Shown piece by piece: positions 9,537 through 19,424 of a DNA stretch of 64,000 nt (position 1 is its first letter; each line of letters begins with the position of its first letter). The DNA lies in contig NZ_KK088582.1 of the NCBI RefSeq assembly GCF_000600335.2, positions 100,895-164,894 on the forward strand, given 5' to 3'. The notes under the pieces are model-generated. The model was not told the origin of the DNA and ran no database searches. It saw only the letters and a list, made by a program, of their open reading frames with translations. Source of the DNA: Rubellimicrobium mesophilum DSM 19309 (GTDB lineage Bacteria; Pseudomonadota; Alphaproteobacteria; Rhodobacterales; Rhodobacteraceae). The translations under genes and the position numbers were made by a program.

Positions 9537-10223
9537 ATGACCGCCGCCATCCTCCACGCCTCGACCCGACCCCTGCCCAACAGGATCATCGACGCGCGGG
9601 TCTGGCTGACCCTGGCGCGGGCGGGCACCGTGGTCTTCGCGGCCGGGCTCGCGACGCTCCTGCTGCTCCACCGCTGGGACGAGGCCAAGATCGCCGCCGC
9701 GTTCTTCGCGCCGCTCGCGGCCCTGATGGTCGCGCGTCACGGCCTCCCCAGCCTCCTCGTCGCGGTGATCGTGGGCTGCTTCCTGATCAGCGGCGCGGGC
9801 TGGGCCTGGGACTGGTATGGCCTCTTCTGGTGGTTCGACGTGGTGCTCCACTTCGTGAACCCGCTCGTCATGATGGCGGGCTCCATGTTCATGCTGTGGA
9901 AGGCCGACCTCCTCGCGCACGCCCCGCGCAAGGGCCGCTTCGTCCTCTGGTCCACGGCCATCGGCTTCGCCCTCGGCGTCGGCTGGGAGGTGATCGAATG
10001 GACCTACCTCCCCTTCGAATGGCCCGACACGATCCTCGACGTCGTCATGGACACGGCCGGCGCCGCGCTCGGCGGCTCCTTCGCCATCTGGCTCATCGAG
10101 CAGCGCGGCCTCGCCCCGGCCGGCCACCGGCACGAGCATCTCCTGCGTCTCGGCGCCTGGGCCCGCCACCGCGTGCCCCGGCCCGTTCCCGCTCCGATCC
10201 GCGCGGCGCCCCCGCGCCGCTGA
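9537..10223 (+). CDS. DUF2238-like integral membrane protein
   Basis: A 228-residue protein with about six hydrophobic segments. The central part WWFDVVLHFVNPLVMM, then GVGWEVIEW and DTILDVVMDTAGAALGG, matches the spaced His, Glu and Asp residues of the DUF2238/YjdF membrane family, whose function is unknown. It is preceded by GGAGG and begins 39 bp after the RHH gene. A basic, Pro/Arg-rich cytoplasmic tail closes it. It converges on ccdA with one base between the stops. Confidence 0.72.
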   Translation: MTAAILHASTRPLPNRIIDARVWLTLARAGTVVFAAGLATLLLLHRWDEAKIAAAFFAPLAALMVARHGLPSLLVAVIVGCFLISGAGWAWDWYGLFWWFDVVLHFVNPLVMMAGSMFMLWKADLLAHAPRKGRFVLWSTAIGFALGVGWEVIEWTYLPFEWPDTILDVVMDTAGAALGGSFAIWLIEQRGLAPAGHRHEHLLRLGAWARHRVPRPVPAPIRAAPPRR

Positions 10224-10224
10224 C

Positions 10225-10980
10225 TCAGCCGATCGTCGCGAGCGACGGGAAGGTCTCCAGCAGCCACCAGGAGAAGGCCGTGAACTGCCCCGTGAGCATC
10301 AGGAGCCCCACGGTCCAGAGCAGCAGCCCCGAGGTCCGCTCGATCCGCTCCATGTGCCGCTTCATCCAGCGCATGAAGCCATGCAGGCTCGGGAAGAACG
10401 CGGCCACCAGCAGGAACGGGATGCCCAGCCCCAGCGCGTAGGTGGCGAGCAGGGCCGTCCCCCGCGCCACGTCGGCCTGCGTCGCGGCCAGCCCCAGGAT
10501 CGCCCCCAGGATCGGCCCCAGGCAGGGCGTCCAGCCGAAGGCGAAGGCCAGCCCCAGCACGTAGGCCCCCAGAGCCGAGCCGCCCCGGTCCCCCGCGTCG
10601 AGCCGCGCCTCGCGCGCGAGGAACGGGATGCGCAGCACGCCCAGGAAGTGCGCCCCGAACACCATGATGACGATCCCCGCGACCGGCACGAACCACCCCT
10701 GCCACTGCAGGAGCGCCCGCCCCATGGCCGAGGCCGCCGCGCCCAGGAGCAGGAACACGGTGCTCAGCCCCAGCACGAAGAACGCCGCCGCCAGCAGCGC
10801 CCGCCTGCGCGCCTCCCTCGCCTCGGCCATCTCGCCGACCGACACCCCGCCCATGTACGCAAGGTAGGGCGGCACGATGGGCAGGACGCAGGGGCTCAGG
10901 AACGACAGGAGCCCCGCCACCAGCGCGACCGCCATCGCCGGAAGCAGCGTCGCGTCGAGGATCATGTCGGAGGTGAACAT
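10225..10980 (-). CDS. ccdA: Cytochrome c biogenesis protein CcdA
   Basis: A 251-residue, six-helix inner-membrane thiol transporter that passes reducing equivalents from cytoplasmic thioredoxin to periplasmic proteins, needed for cytochrome c maturation. The redox pair is visible as Cys31 in SFLSPCVLPI and Cys153 in FGWTPCLGPI, each in the conserved Pro-flanked context. The start MFTSDMIL is at 10980. It stands alone, facing the DUF2238 gene; no thioredoxin-like partner is next to it. Confidence 0.93.
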   Translation of the reverse strand: MFTSDMILDATLLPAMAVALVAGLLSFLSPCVLPIVPPYLAYMGGVSVGEMAEAREARRRALLAAAFFVLGLSTVFLLLGAAASAMGRALLQWQGWFVPVAGIVIMVFGAHFLGVLRIPFLAREARLDAGDRGGSALGAYVLGLAFAFGWTPCLGPILGAILGLAATQADVARGTALLATYALGLGIPFLLVAAFFPSLHGFMRWMKRHMERIERTSGLLLWTVGLLMLTGQFTAFSWWLLETFPSLATIG

Positions 10981-11812
10981 CGCTTCGTCCGTGGCTGGCC
11001 TTCGGCCGCAGTCCTACCCCGCCCGGCCGCCCTCGTCACGGGACAGGGCGTCACATCTGCGGGCGTGGCATTGGCCCCACACGATGGCCCGGAAGCGCCC
11101 GCAAGGCCTCTGCCCGCTCGCACCATGCACCCGCGCCGCCTGGCCTCGTCGGACAGGGGCAGGCCACCTCCGCCACTGCCTCAGGGCGGGCTTCGGCCCA
11201 CCACGCGACGGCTGCCGCTCGCGCCACGCCCCTCCCATCCGCCCGAAGGTGGGGTTTCACCCGAGCATCCCAGGCCGGTTCCGGGTGCCGCCGTCGCGTG
11301 ACGGGGTGACGCCCCGATTCGCAGCCCGCGCCCCTATCACACCGCAAAGGGGCGTTGCGTCGCCCCCTCCCGAGCACCGTTCGTTGGTCTCGCAATTCGT
11401 TAACATCTGCGTGGCATCCTGCTCCCCGAACACACGAATCAGACATCCGGGACCTGACCCCCGCCGAGCCCCAGACCACCCCCGCGCCAAGCGCGCAGAT
11501 CGGGTGCAGGCCAGGCGGAGCGCAGCCCCGGAGGACCAGGAGCCACCATGAAGAGCCTCCCGGCCTGACAGCCGGGACCTGCAACAGCGCGACGCCACGC
11601 GGCCACATAACGGGAACGGGAGATCCTCCCCGCGTCCCCCATAGACTCAAGCCCGCCGACGAGGCGGTCCGGATAGGTCCCGAAAACCCCCTCGCGCCGG
11701 GGCGGACGAGGCAACCCGGAGGCCCCGCGGGATTGAAGTCATTTCAGGGGCCCTGCCTTCCCCCTCCCCCCGAAACCTCCTACCAAGCCGCATCCGCAGC
11801 CGGAGCCCGCCC
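10981..11812. other. 832-bp stretch without a recognisable gene
   Basis: Lies between the divergent ccdA and TSUP genes. None of the open frames has protein-like composition or a ribosome site with a family match. Visible structure includes hairpins GGGGCG/CGCCCC (11349-11366) and TCCCGGC/GCCGGGA (11558-11577), the latter next to a tiny frame described separately. It should hold promoters for both flanking genes, but I could not pick a convincing -35/-10 pair. Confidence 0.5.
11548..11577 (+). other. Six-codon leader-like ORF merged with a hairpin
   Basis: ATG at 11548 with AGGAG (11538-11542) just upstream opens a frame for MKSLPA ending in TGA at 11568. The stop lies in the loop of a 7-bp hairpin TCCCGGC (11558-11564) / GCCGGGA (11571-11577). 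An initiating or stalled ribosome would block the hairpin, an arrangement seen in leader-peptide control. It is 236 bp before the TSUP gene on the same strand. Chance occurrence in GC-rich DNA is quite possible. Confidence 0.3.
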
Positions 11813-12646
11813 GTGTTCGACGCCCTCATCGACCTCGCCAACGACCTCCTGCCCGTCGTGGCCGCCCTGATCGTCGCCGGCAGCGCGATCGGCTTCATGG
11901 CGGGGCTCTTCGGCATCGGCGGCGGCGCCATCTCGGTGCCGGTCTTCTACCAGGTCTTCGGCGTCCTGGGCTTCGACGAGGCCGTGCGGATGCCGCTGGC
12001 CGTCGGCACCTCCCTGGCCGTCATCATCCCGACCTCCTTCATCTCCGCCCGCGCTCACCTGCGGCGCGGCACCGTGGACATGGGCCTCCTCAGGCTCTGG
12101 GCCGTCCCGGTGATCGCGGGCGTCGTCCTGGGCTCCGTCATCGCCCGCTTCGCCGACCCCTGGGTCTTCAAGCTGGTCTTCGTCGGCGTCGCCGGGGTGA
12201 ACGCGATCAAGCTCCTCTTCGGCGGCGAGGGCTGGCGCATCCGCGACGGCCTCCCCGGGCGGGCGGTGCTGCGGCTCTACGGCGTCGTGACGGGCCTGCT
12301 CTCCGCCCTCATGGGCATCGGCGGCGGCTCGATCACCAACCTCCTGCTGACCCTCCACGGCGTGCCGATCCACCGCGCCGTCTCGACCGGAGCCGGCGCA
12401 GGTGTCCTGATCGCGCTCCCCGCGACGCTGGGCTACGTCTACGCCGGCTGGGGCAAGCCCGGCCTCCCGCTGGACGCGACGGGCTACGTCTCCTGGCTCA
12501 CCGTGGCCGCCACCGTGCCCACGACGCTGATGACGACGCGCGCCGGGGTCGCCCTCGCGCACCGCCTCTCGCGCCGCGCGCTCGAGACGGCCTTCGGCCT
12601 CTTCCTGCTCTTCGTCTCGGCCAGGTTCCTCTGGGACCTGCTCTGA
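11813..12646 (+). CDS. TSUP family (TauE/SafE) membrane transporter
   Basis: A 277-residue inner-membrane protein with about eight helices and the two glycine-rich repeats of the family, LFGIGGGAISVPVF near the N-terminus and LMGIGGGSITNLLL in the middle. TSUP proteins carry small organosulfur or sulfite anions, usually outward or by proton coupling; the substrate here cannot be told. The start is GTG at 11813. It converges on dadA with one base between the stop codons. Confidence 0.88.
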   Translation: MFDALIDLANDLLPVVAALIVAGSAIGFMAGLFGIGGGAISVPVFYQVFGVLGFDEAVRMPLAVGTSLAVIIPTSFISARAHLRRGTVDMGLLRLWAVPVIAGVVLGSVIARFADPWVFKLVFVGVAGVNAIKLLFGGEGWRIRDGLPGRAVLRLYGVVTGLLSALMGIGGGSITNLLLTLHGVPIHRAVSTGAGAGVLIALPATLGYVYAGWGKPGLPLDATGYVSWLTVAATVPTTLMTTRAGVALAHRLSRRALETAFGLFLLFVSARFLWDLL

Positions 12647-12647
12647 C

Positions 12648-13943
12648 TCAGGCCTCGGCCGGCACCAACGGACCCGACCGCCGCCCTTCGCGCAGGTAGC
12701 GCGCATAGCCCAGGTCCGCCGTCTCGATGTCCGCCCGACGCCCCGAGACGATGTCGGACAGCACCCGGCCCGAGCCCGCCGCCATGGTCCAGCCCAGCGT
12801 CCCGTGGCCCGTGTTGAGGAACAGCCCCGGCACCGGCGTCCGGCCCACCACCGGCGTCCCGTCCGGCGTCATCGGCCGCAGCCCGCACCAGAACGCCGCC
12901 AGCGCGGTGTCGCCCGCCCCCTCGAAGAGCCCTTCGACCGAATGCAGCAGCGTGGCCTTCCGGCGCTCGGGCAGCGACAGGTCGAACCCGGCGATCTCGG
13001 CCAGCCCCCCCACGCGGATGCGGTCCCCGAGACGGGTGATCGCCACCTTGTAGGTCTCGTCCATCACGGTGGAGACCGGCGCCCGCCCCTCCTCGATGAT
13101 CGGCAGCGTCAACGAGTAGCCCTTGACCGGATAGACCGGGAGCCTGAGCCCCAGCGACCGCACCAGCACCGGCGAGTAGCTCCCGAGCGCCACCACGACC
13201 GCATCGCCCCGGACCTCGCCTTCCGACGTCACCGCCCCCCGCACGCGCCCGTCCTCGACGATCAACCGCTCGATGGCGACGCCGTAGCGGAACTCGACAC
13301 CTTCGCCGGCCGCACGCTCCGCCAGCGCGGTCGTGAACTTGAAGCAGTCCCCGGTCTCGTCGCCGGGCAGGCGCAACCCGCCCGCGATCTCGCCCGCGGC
13401 CCCTTCAAGCCCCGGCTCCACCGCAAGGCATCCGGCCGCGTCCAGCACCTCGAAGGCCACGCCGCCCTCGCGCAGCACGGCGATGTCCTTCTCGGCCGCC
13501 TCGACCTGCGCTTCCTTCCGGAAGAGCTGGAGCGTCCCCTGCGTCCGCTCGTCGTAGCGGATGCCGGTCTCGTTCCGCAGGTCCTCCAGGCAGTCGCGCG
13601 AGTATTCCGCGAGCCGCACCATCCGCGCCTTGTTCACCTTGTAGGCCTCGGTCGTGCAGTTCCCCAGCATCCGCGCGAGCCAGCCCAGCTTCGCGAGGTC
13701 CGGCCGAGGCTGCACGACCAGCGGCGCGTGCTTCTGGAACATCCACTTGAGCGCCTTGAGCGGGATGCCCGGCGCGGCCCAGGGCGCGCTGTAGCCGGGG
13801 CTCACCTCGCCCGCGTTGGCGAAGGAGGTCTCCCGCGCCGGAGCGGGCTGGCGGTCCAGGACGACGACTTCATGACCCGCCCGGGACAGGTACCAGGCCG
13901 AGGTGACGCCGATCACGCCGGCTCCGAGGATCACGATCTTCAT
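12648..13943 (-). CDS. dadA: D-amino-acid dehydrogenase
   Basis: An FAD enzyme that oxidises D-amino acids (best known for D-alanine) to 2-oxo acids and ammonia, passing electrons to the respiratory chain; peripheral on the inner membrane. The 431 residues include the dinucleotide fold [15 protein letters not shown] at the N-terminus, [20 protein letters not shown] typical of DadA, and a C-terminal FAD-binding [20 protein letters not shown]. No alanine racemase follows. The upstream region holds a 16-bp inverted repeat (14014-14029) 71 bp from the start, a likely regulator site. Confidence 0.92.
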   Translation of the reverse strand: MKIVILGAGVIGVTSAWYLSRAGHEVVVLDRQPAPARETSFANAGEVSPGYSAPWAAPGIPLKALKWMFQKHAPLVVQPRPDLAKLGWLARMLGNCTTEAYKVNKARMVRLAEYSRDCLEDLRNETGIRYDERTQGTLQLFRKEAQVEAAEKDIAVLREGGVAFEVLDAAGCLAVEPGLEGAAGEIAGGLRLPGDETGDCFKFTTALAERAAGEGVEFRYGVAIERLIVEDGRVRGAVTSEGEVRGDAVVVALGSYSPVLVRSLGLRLPVYPVKGYSLTLPIIEEGRAPVSTVMDETYKVAITRLGDRIRVGGLAEIAGFDLSLPERRKATLLHSVEGLFEGAGDTALAAFWCGLRPMTPDGTPVVGRTPVPGLFLNTGHGTLGWTMAAGSGRVLSDIVSGRRADIETADLGYARYLREGRRSGPLVPAEA

Positions 13944-14013
13944 GGGGCTGCTCCCGACTCCAAGACAGGGAGCGGTATCGCACGACCACGCCTGAAGCTT
14001 TTCCCGTATACCT

Positions 14014-14029
14014 GTTTCCGATAGGAAAC
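14014..14029. promoter_or_regulatory. Inverted repeat GTTTCC-GATA-GGAAAC between dadA and gcvT
   Basis: Two perfect 6-bp arms around a 4-bp centre, read identically apart from the centre on both strands. On the dadA strand it is followed closely by TATACG, which could be a -10 element, so the repeat would sit in the promoter. Fourteen bases of it recur exactly at 40885-40898 in another intergenic region. The binding protein is unknown; Lrp-type regulators often control dadA in proteobacteria. Confidence 0.5.
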
Positions 14030-14222
14030 TTTAGGATGATCTTGCGATATACTGCGGATGCGCAATGACATCGGCGGCCACATACGGCCAGGGCGCAAGA
14101 ACCTCCGACGTCGAGGAGGAGTTCCAGTGTCACGGCAGCCGTCCCCCGGCTTGCAAGAGGCCGAGCCGATGTCTACCCCTGTTCCAGGAGGGCGCCATCT
14201 GAGATGGCGGAGGAGGCGAACC

Positions 14223-15353
14223 ATGGACGATGCACTCACCGCACCGCTGAGGCGCCTGCCCCTGCGCGACCTGCACCTCTCCCGGGGCGCCCGCCTCGTC
14301 CCCTTCGCGGGCTGGGAGATGCCGGTCCAATACGAGCCCGGCGTCATGGCCGAGCACCTCCATACCCGCGCGAGCGCCAGCCTCTTCGACGTGAGCCACA
14401 TGGGCCAGGTGCTCTTGCGGCCCCGCAACGGCTTGGAGCACCTCGCCCTGGCGCTCGAGGCGCTGGTTCCCGCGGACATCCTGGGCCTGCCCGAGGGTCG
14501 GCAGCGCTACGGTCTCCTGACCGACGACTCGGGCGGAATCCGCGACGACATCATGGTCACGAACCGGGGCGACCACCTCCTCGTCGTCGTCAACGCCTCG
14601 ATGCGTGACGCCGACCTCGCGCATCTCCGGGACGGGCTGGGCCAGACGGAGGTTCAGGAGGTCACCGACCGCGCCCTCCTCGCGCTCCAGGGCCCGGCCT
14701 CCGAGGCCGCGCTCGCGACCCTCGTCCCCGGCGTCGCGACGATGCGGTTCATGGAGGCACGTGTCGCCCCTTGGCAAGGCTCCGAGCTCTGGATCTCCCG
14801 CTCCGGCTACACCGGCGAGGACGGGTTCGAGATCTCCATCCCAAGCGTTGCCGCCGAAGCCTTCGCCATGGCCGTCCTCGGGCAGCCGGGGGTCCTCCCC
14901 GCCGGTCTCGGCGCCCGCGACTCCCTCCGGCTCGAGGCCGGGCTGCCTCTCTACGGCAACGACATCGACCGCACCACCAGCCCCGTCGAGGCTGGTCTCT
15001 CGTGGTCCATCGGCAAGGCCCGCCGCCCCGGCGGGGCCAGGGCCGGCGGCTTCGCGGGCGCCGACCGCGTGCTGCGGCAGTTGGAGCTCGGCGCACGGAG
15101 GGTGCGGGTCGGCCTGAGACCCGAGGGACGGCAACCCATGCGGGCCGGCACCGCGCTGATCGGCCCGGACGGCCACGTGGGCCACGTCACCTCCGGCGGC
15201 TTCGGCCCGACCCTCCAGGCCCCGGTGGCCATGGGCTATGTCGATGCCACCCTTGCCGCCCCCGGCACCGATCTCACGGGCGAGGTGCGCGGCCGCGCGC
15301 TCCCCGTGAAGGTCGCCCCGCTTCCCTTCGTTCCCCCCTCGTTCAAGCGCTGA
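14223..15353 (+). CDS. gcvT: Glycine cleavage system T protein (aminomethyltransferase)
   Basis: Takes the aminomethyl group from lipoyl-H protein, releases ammonia and gives 5,10-methylene-THF. The 376 residues contain GCV_T features: FAGWEMPVQY, SLFDVSHMGQ, the folate/substrate-binding YTGEDGFEIS, GLGARDSLRLEAGLPLYGND, and GHVTSGGFGPT near the end. GGAGGAGG lies 7 bp before the ATG. A 7-bp hairpin (CGCCATC 14193-14199 with GATGGCG 14203-14209) sits directly before that ribosome site and could affect initiation. First gene of a gcvT-gcvH-gcvP operon. Confidence 0.95.
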   Translation: MDDALTAPLRRLPLRDLHLSRGARLVPFAGWEMPVQYEPGVMAEHLHTRASASLFDVSHMGQVLLRPRNGLEHLALALEALVPADILGLPEGRQRYGLLTDDSGGIRDDIMVTNRGDHLLVVVNASMRDADLAHLRDGLGQTEVQEVTDRALLALQGPASEAALATLVPGVATMRFMEARVAPWQGSELWISRSGYTGEDGFEISIPSVAAEAFAMAVLGQPGVLPAGLGARDSLRLEAGLPLYGNDIDRTTSPVEAGLSWSIGKARRPGGARAGGFAGADRVLRQLELGARRVRVGLRPEGRQPMRAGTALIGPDGHVGHVTSGGFGPTLQAPVAMGYVDATLAAPGTDLTGEVRGRALPVKVAPLPFVPPSFKR

Positions 15354-15362
15354 GGACCCCGC

Positions 15363-15725
15363 ATGAAATTCACCGAAGACCATGAATGGCTCCGCGCCGA
15401 GGGCGACGACCTCGTCGTCGTCGGCATCACCGAGCACGCCGCCAAGGAGCTGGGCGACATCGTCTTCGTCGAGCTGCCCGAGATAGAGGCCATGGTCGCC
15501 CACGGCGACGAGGTCGTCGTCATCGAGAGCGTCAAGGCCGCGTCCGACATCCTCGCGCCGATCGACGGAGAGATCGTCGAGGTCAATGCCAAGCTGACCG
15601 AGAACCCGGGACTCGTGAACGCCGACCCGCTCGGCGCCGGCTGGTTCTTCAAGATCCGCGTCGACGACATCAGCGTGCTCAACGACTTCATGGACGAGGA
15701 CGAGTATCAGGAGATGATCGCCTGA
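15363..15725 (+). CDS. gcvH: Glycine cleavage system H protein
   Basis: A 120-residue lipoyl carrier that shuttles the aminomethyl intermediate between the P, T and L proteins. The lipoylated residue is Lys58 in ESVKAASD; the N-terminus FTEDHEWLR and the C-terminal GWFFKIRV are typical. It starts 9 bp after gcvT and ends one base before the gcvP start, so the three are one transcript. The L protein (dihydrolipoyl dehydrogenase) is not here and is normally shared with other complexes. Confidence 0.97.
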   Translation: MKFTEDHEWLRAEGDDLVVVGITEHAAKELGDIVFVELPEIEAMVAHGDEVVVIESVKAASDILAPIDGEIVEVNAKLTENPGLVNADPLGAGWFFKIRVDDISVLNDFMDEDEYQEMIA

Positions 15726-15726
15726 G

Positions 15727-18563
15727 ATGCCCTGGCAGCCCACCGACTACGATCCCGACGACTTCGCCAACCGCCGCCATATCGGCCCCAGCCCCTCCGA
15801 GATGGAGGAGATGCTCCGGGTCGTAGGCACCGAGAGCCTGGACGCGCTGATCGACGAAACCATCCCCGCCTCCATTCGCCAGGACGCGCCTCTCTCCTGG
15901 GCGCCGCTGACCGAGGCCGGGCTTCTCCAGAAGATGCGAGAGGTCGCCGCGAAGAACCGGGTGATGACCTCGCTCATCGGGCAGGGTTACTACGGCACCT
16001 TCACTCCACCGGCCATCCAGCGGAATATCCTGGAAAATCCGGCCTGGTATACGGCCTATACACCCTACCAGCCCGAGATCGCACAGGGCCGGCTCGAGGC
16101 GCTGCTCAACTTCCAGACGATGGTTGCGGACCTGACCGGGCTGCCTGTCGCGAATGCCTCGCTCCTCGATGAGGCGACCGCAGCCGCCGAGGCGATGACG
16201 ATGGCGGAGCGGTCGGCCAAGTCCAAGGCCCGGGCCTTCTTCGTGGCCGACGACCTGCATCCGCAGACCGTCGCGGTGATCCGGACGCGGGCCATGCCCC
16301 TTGGGATCGAGGTGATCGTAGGACCTTCGGAAACCCTCGATCCGTCAAGGGTCTTCGGGGCGATCTTCCAGTACCCGGGCACCTACGGCCATATCCGTGA
16401 CCTGTCGGCCGACATCGCGCGGCTGCACGAGGCCAACGCCCTTGCCATCGTCGCGACGGACCTTCTCGCGCTGACCCTGCTCAAGGAGCCGGGCGCCATG
16501 GGCGCCGACATCGCCGTCGGCTCGGCGCAGCGCTTCGGCGTTCCGATGGGCTACGGCGGCCCGCACGCCGCGTTCCTGAGTTGCCGCGACGCGTTGAAGC
16601 GCTCCATGCCGGGGCGGATCGTGGGCGTCTCGGTCGACGCACGAGGGAACCGCGCCTACCGCCTTGCGCTCCAGACCCGCGAGCAGCACATCCGCCGCGA
16701 GAAGGCGACCTCCAACGTCTGCACGGCGCAGGCGCTGCTGGCGGTGATGGCCTCGATGTACGCTGTCTTCCACGGCCCTCTTGGCCTCCGCGCCATGGCC
16801 GAGAGGGTCCATATCTCGACCCAGCGCCTCGCCCGGGCCCTCAGGGCCGCCGGCGCGCGTGTCTCGCCCGAGCATTTCTTCGACACGATCACGGTCGAGG
16901 TTGGCGTCGGTCAGGCGGGCATCCTCGCCGCCGCGCGGGCCGAGGGGCTCAACTTCCGCAAGATCGGCAATGACTGCGTGGGCATCTCGCTCGACGAGAC
17001 CACCGACGAGAACGTGCTCCTGCGCGTCCTGCGGGCCTTCGGCATCGACGCCGCGGCGCCCCATCGCGGCGAGGTGGCGATCCCCGAGGGCCTGCAGCGG
17101 CAGTCGGACTACCTCACGCACCCCGTCTTCCACATGAACCGCGCCGAATCCGAGATGATGCGCTACATGCGCCGTCTGTCGGATCGGGACCTCGCGCTCG
17201 ACCGGGCCATGATCCCGCTCGGCTCCTGCACGATGAAGCTCAACGCGGCGGCCGAGATGATGCCCATCACCTGGCCGGAGTTCGGGCAGATTCATCCCTT
17301 CGTGCCGCGCGACCAGGCCCGGGGCTACCAGGAGGCCATCGAGGACCTGTCGCGGAAGCTCTGCGAGATCACGGGCTACGAGGCTTTCTCCATGCAGCCC
17401 AACAGCGGCGCGCAGGGAGAGTATGCGGGGCTCCTGACGATCCAGGCCTATCACCGGGCCAAGGGGGACCATGACCGCAAGGTCTGCCTGATCCCGACCT
17501 CGGCGCACGGGACGAACCCGCCTCGGCGCAGATGGCGGGAATGGAGGTGGTCGTCGTCAAGACGGCGCCGAACGGCGACATCGACATCGAGGACTTCCGC
17601 CAGAAGGCCGAGGCCGCGGGGCGCCGCCTCGCCGCCTGCATGATCACCTATCCCTCGACCCACGGTGTGTTCGAGGACACGCTGCGCGAGGTCTGCCAAG
17701 TCACGCATGACCACGGCGGGCAGGTCTATCTCGATGGCGCCAACATGAACGCCCTCGTGGGCCTCGTGAAGCCGGGCGAGGTGGGATCGGACGTGTCTCA
17801 CCTGAATCTCCACAAGACCTTTGCCATCCCGCATGGCGGCGGCGGTCCCGGCATGGGGCCGATCGGGGTCAAGGCGCATCTGGCGCCCTACCTCCCCGGC
17901 CACCCCGAGTCCGGCGGCGAGGGTACGGTCTCGGCGGCGCCCTATGGGTCGGCCTCGATCCTGCTGATCTCCTGGGCCTATTGCCTGATGATGGGCGGCT
18001 CGGGCCTGACGCAGGCCACCAAGGTGGCGATCCTCAACGCCAACTACATCGCGGCGCGGCTGCGAGGTGCCTACGACGTCCTCTTCGCCGGGAACCGCGG
18101 ACGGGTGGCGCATGAGTGCATCCTCGACACCCGGCCCTTCGCGGAGCATGGGGTGACCGTGGACGACCTCGCCAAACGGCTGGTCGACAACGGCTTCCAC
18201 GCGCCGACGATGAGCTGGCCGGTGGCGGGAACGCTGATGGTCGAGCCCACGGAGTCCGAGCCCAAGGCCGAGATCGACCGCTTCGTCACGGCGCTCCTCG
18301 CGATACGGGAGGAGATCCGGGCGGTCGAGCGCGGCGAGATCAAGGCCGAGGAGAGCCCGCTCCGCCATGCGCCCCACACGGTCGAGGACCTCGTGGCCGA
18401 CTGGACTCGGGCCTACTCGCGCGAGCAGGGCTGCTTCCCGCCGGGCGCGTTCCGGGTGGACAAGTACTGGCCACCGGTGGGTCGCGTGGACAACGCCTAT
18501 GGAGACCGGAACCTCGTCTGCGTCTGCCCGCCCTTGGAGAGCTACGCCGAGGCGGCGGAGTGA
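15727..18563 (+). CDS. gcvP: Glycine dehydrogenase (decarboxylating), P protein, with one frameshift
   Basis: PLP enzyme that decarboxylates glycine and loads the aminomethyl group on GcvH. After repair it is 945 residues, normal for the single-chain form. The N-terminal half has [11 protein letters not shown]; the C-terminal half has the PLP lysine in [16 protein letters not shown] (about residue 695). The frame breaks at 17520/17521 in the conserved [13 protein letters not shown] segment: one G is missing, so CCGGCC reads CCGCC. Both halves are fully conserved on either side, so this is most likely a sequence error rather than a split gene. Confidence 0.93.
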
Positions 18564-18570
18564 GGCGCCC

Positions 18571-19410
18571 CTAGGCGGGCGCCTTCACCCCGTAGATCCG
18601 CTCGGCGTTCCGCCAGCCGATCTGGTCCTGCTCGTCGGGCGATAGCTCGGCGAGCACGGCCTGGGTGATATCCAGCCAGGCCGGGAGGCCGGCGCCGAGG
18701 TTCACGACCGGCCAGTCCGAGCCCCAGACCATGCGACCTGGCGTGAAGGTCGAGACGACATGGTCGATCCAGGGCCGCAGGGTCCCGAGCGACGCGGTCC
18801 CAGGGGTCGCGTATGCGCTGATGCCCGAGAGCTTCACGTTGACGTTCGGGCAGGCGGCCACCTCCTTCAGCCCCTCGGCCCAGATTTCCCAGCCGCCGCC
18901 GGCAATGTCGGGTGTCCCGCAATGATCGAGGACAAACGTCATGTCCGGGCAGGCCTGCGCCAGGTCGCGAGCGAGCCAAAGGGTGCGGCCCAGCACGTTC
19001 ACGTCGAAGGGGTAGCCTGCGCGGCCGATCCTGCGGACGTTCGTGCGGAAGCGGTCCGAGACGGAGACATCCTCGGCCACATCCTCGTGCAGGATGCGCC
19101 GGTAGCCCACGACGCCGAGGTCCCTGCCCTCGTCGATCCAAGCCTCGAAGCCCTTGTCCGTCTCCGGACGGCAGTTGGCGATCTGGCCAAGGAGCCTCCC
19201 CTCGCGAACCAATCCCGCGATCCAGCGCGACTCGGCCTCCCAATCGAGGGCGGCGACCTCCATGAAGATCGAGCCCGCGACGCGGCCGCCGTAGAGGTCG
19301 AGCGCCTCCTCCAGCGGGAAGTCCCGCTGGAGCGGCGGCACCCGCTCGGTCCATGCGTGGCCTGTGACCGAGCGGTCCACGAGATGGAGGTGCGTGTCGA
19401 TCAGCCTCAT
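18571..19410 (-). CDS. Amidohydrolase-2 family hydrolase, probable sugar lactonase
   Basis: A 279-residue TIM-barrel metal hydrolase. The metal-binding DTHLHLVD (His7, His9), a central LDHCGTPD and the late Asp in WGSDWPV are all present, as in the L-fucono-/L-rhamnono-1,5-lactonase group. The gene directly follows the FAH-family gene (14 bp), and this pair recurs in bacterial L-fucose and L-rhamnose oxidative pathways, where the lactonase opens the sugar lactone. The sugar dehydrogenase and dehydratase are not in the window, so the substrate is inference. Converges on gcvP. Confidence 0.82.
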   Translation of the reverse strand: MRLIDTHLHLVDRSVTGHAWTERVPPLQRDFPLEEALDLYGGRVAGSIFMEVAALDWEAESRWIAGLVREGRLLGQIANCRPETDKGFEAWIDEGRDLGVVGYRRILHEDVAEDVSVSDRFRTNVRRIGRAGYPFDVNVLGRTLWLARDLAQACPDMTFVLDHCGTPDIAGGGWEIWAEGLKEVAACPNVNVKLSGISAYATPGTASLGTLRPWIDHVVSTFTPGRMVWGSDWPVVNLGAGLPAWLDITQAVLAELSPDEQDQIGWRNAERIYGVKAPA

Positions 19411-19424
19411 CGCACCGGTCCCGG

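Noticed and set aside
10981..11812. Known structured RNA (RNase P RNA, SRP RNA, 6S RNA) in the large gap
   Set aside because: None of the characteristic conserved stretches of these RNAs is present.
13944..14222. Glycine riboswitch before gcvT
   Set aside because: I could not find the conserved tandem aptamer core in the leader; only a simple hairpin next to the ribosome site is visible.
17500..17545. Programmed frameshift or split two-subunit gcvP
   Set aside because: The break falls inside a highly conserved segment with no slippery site or separate start signal, and the repaired length is that of a normal single-chain P protein.
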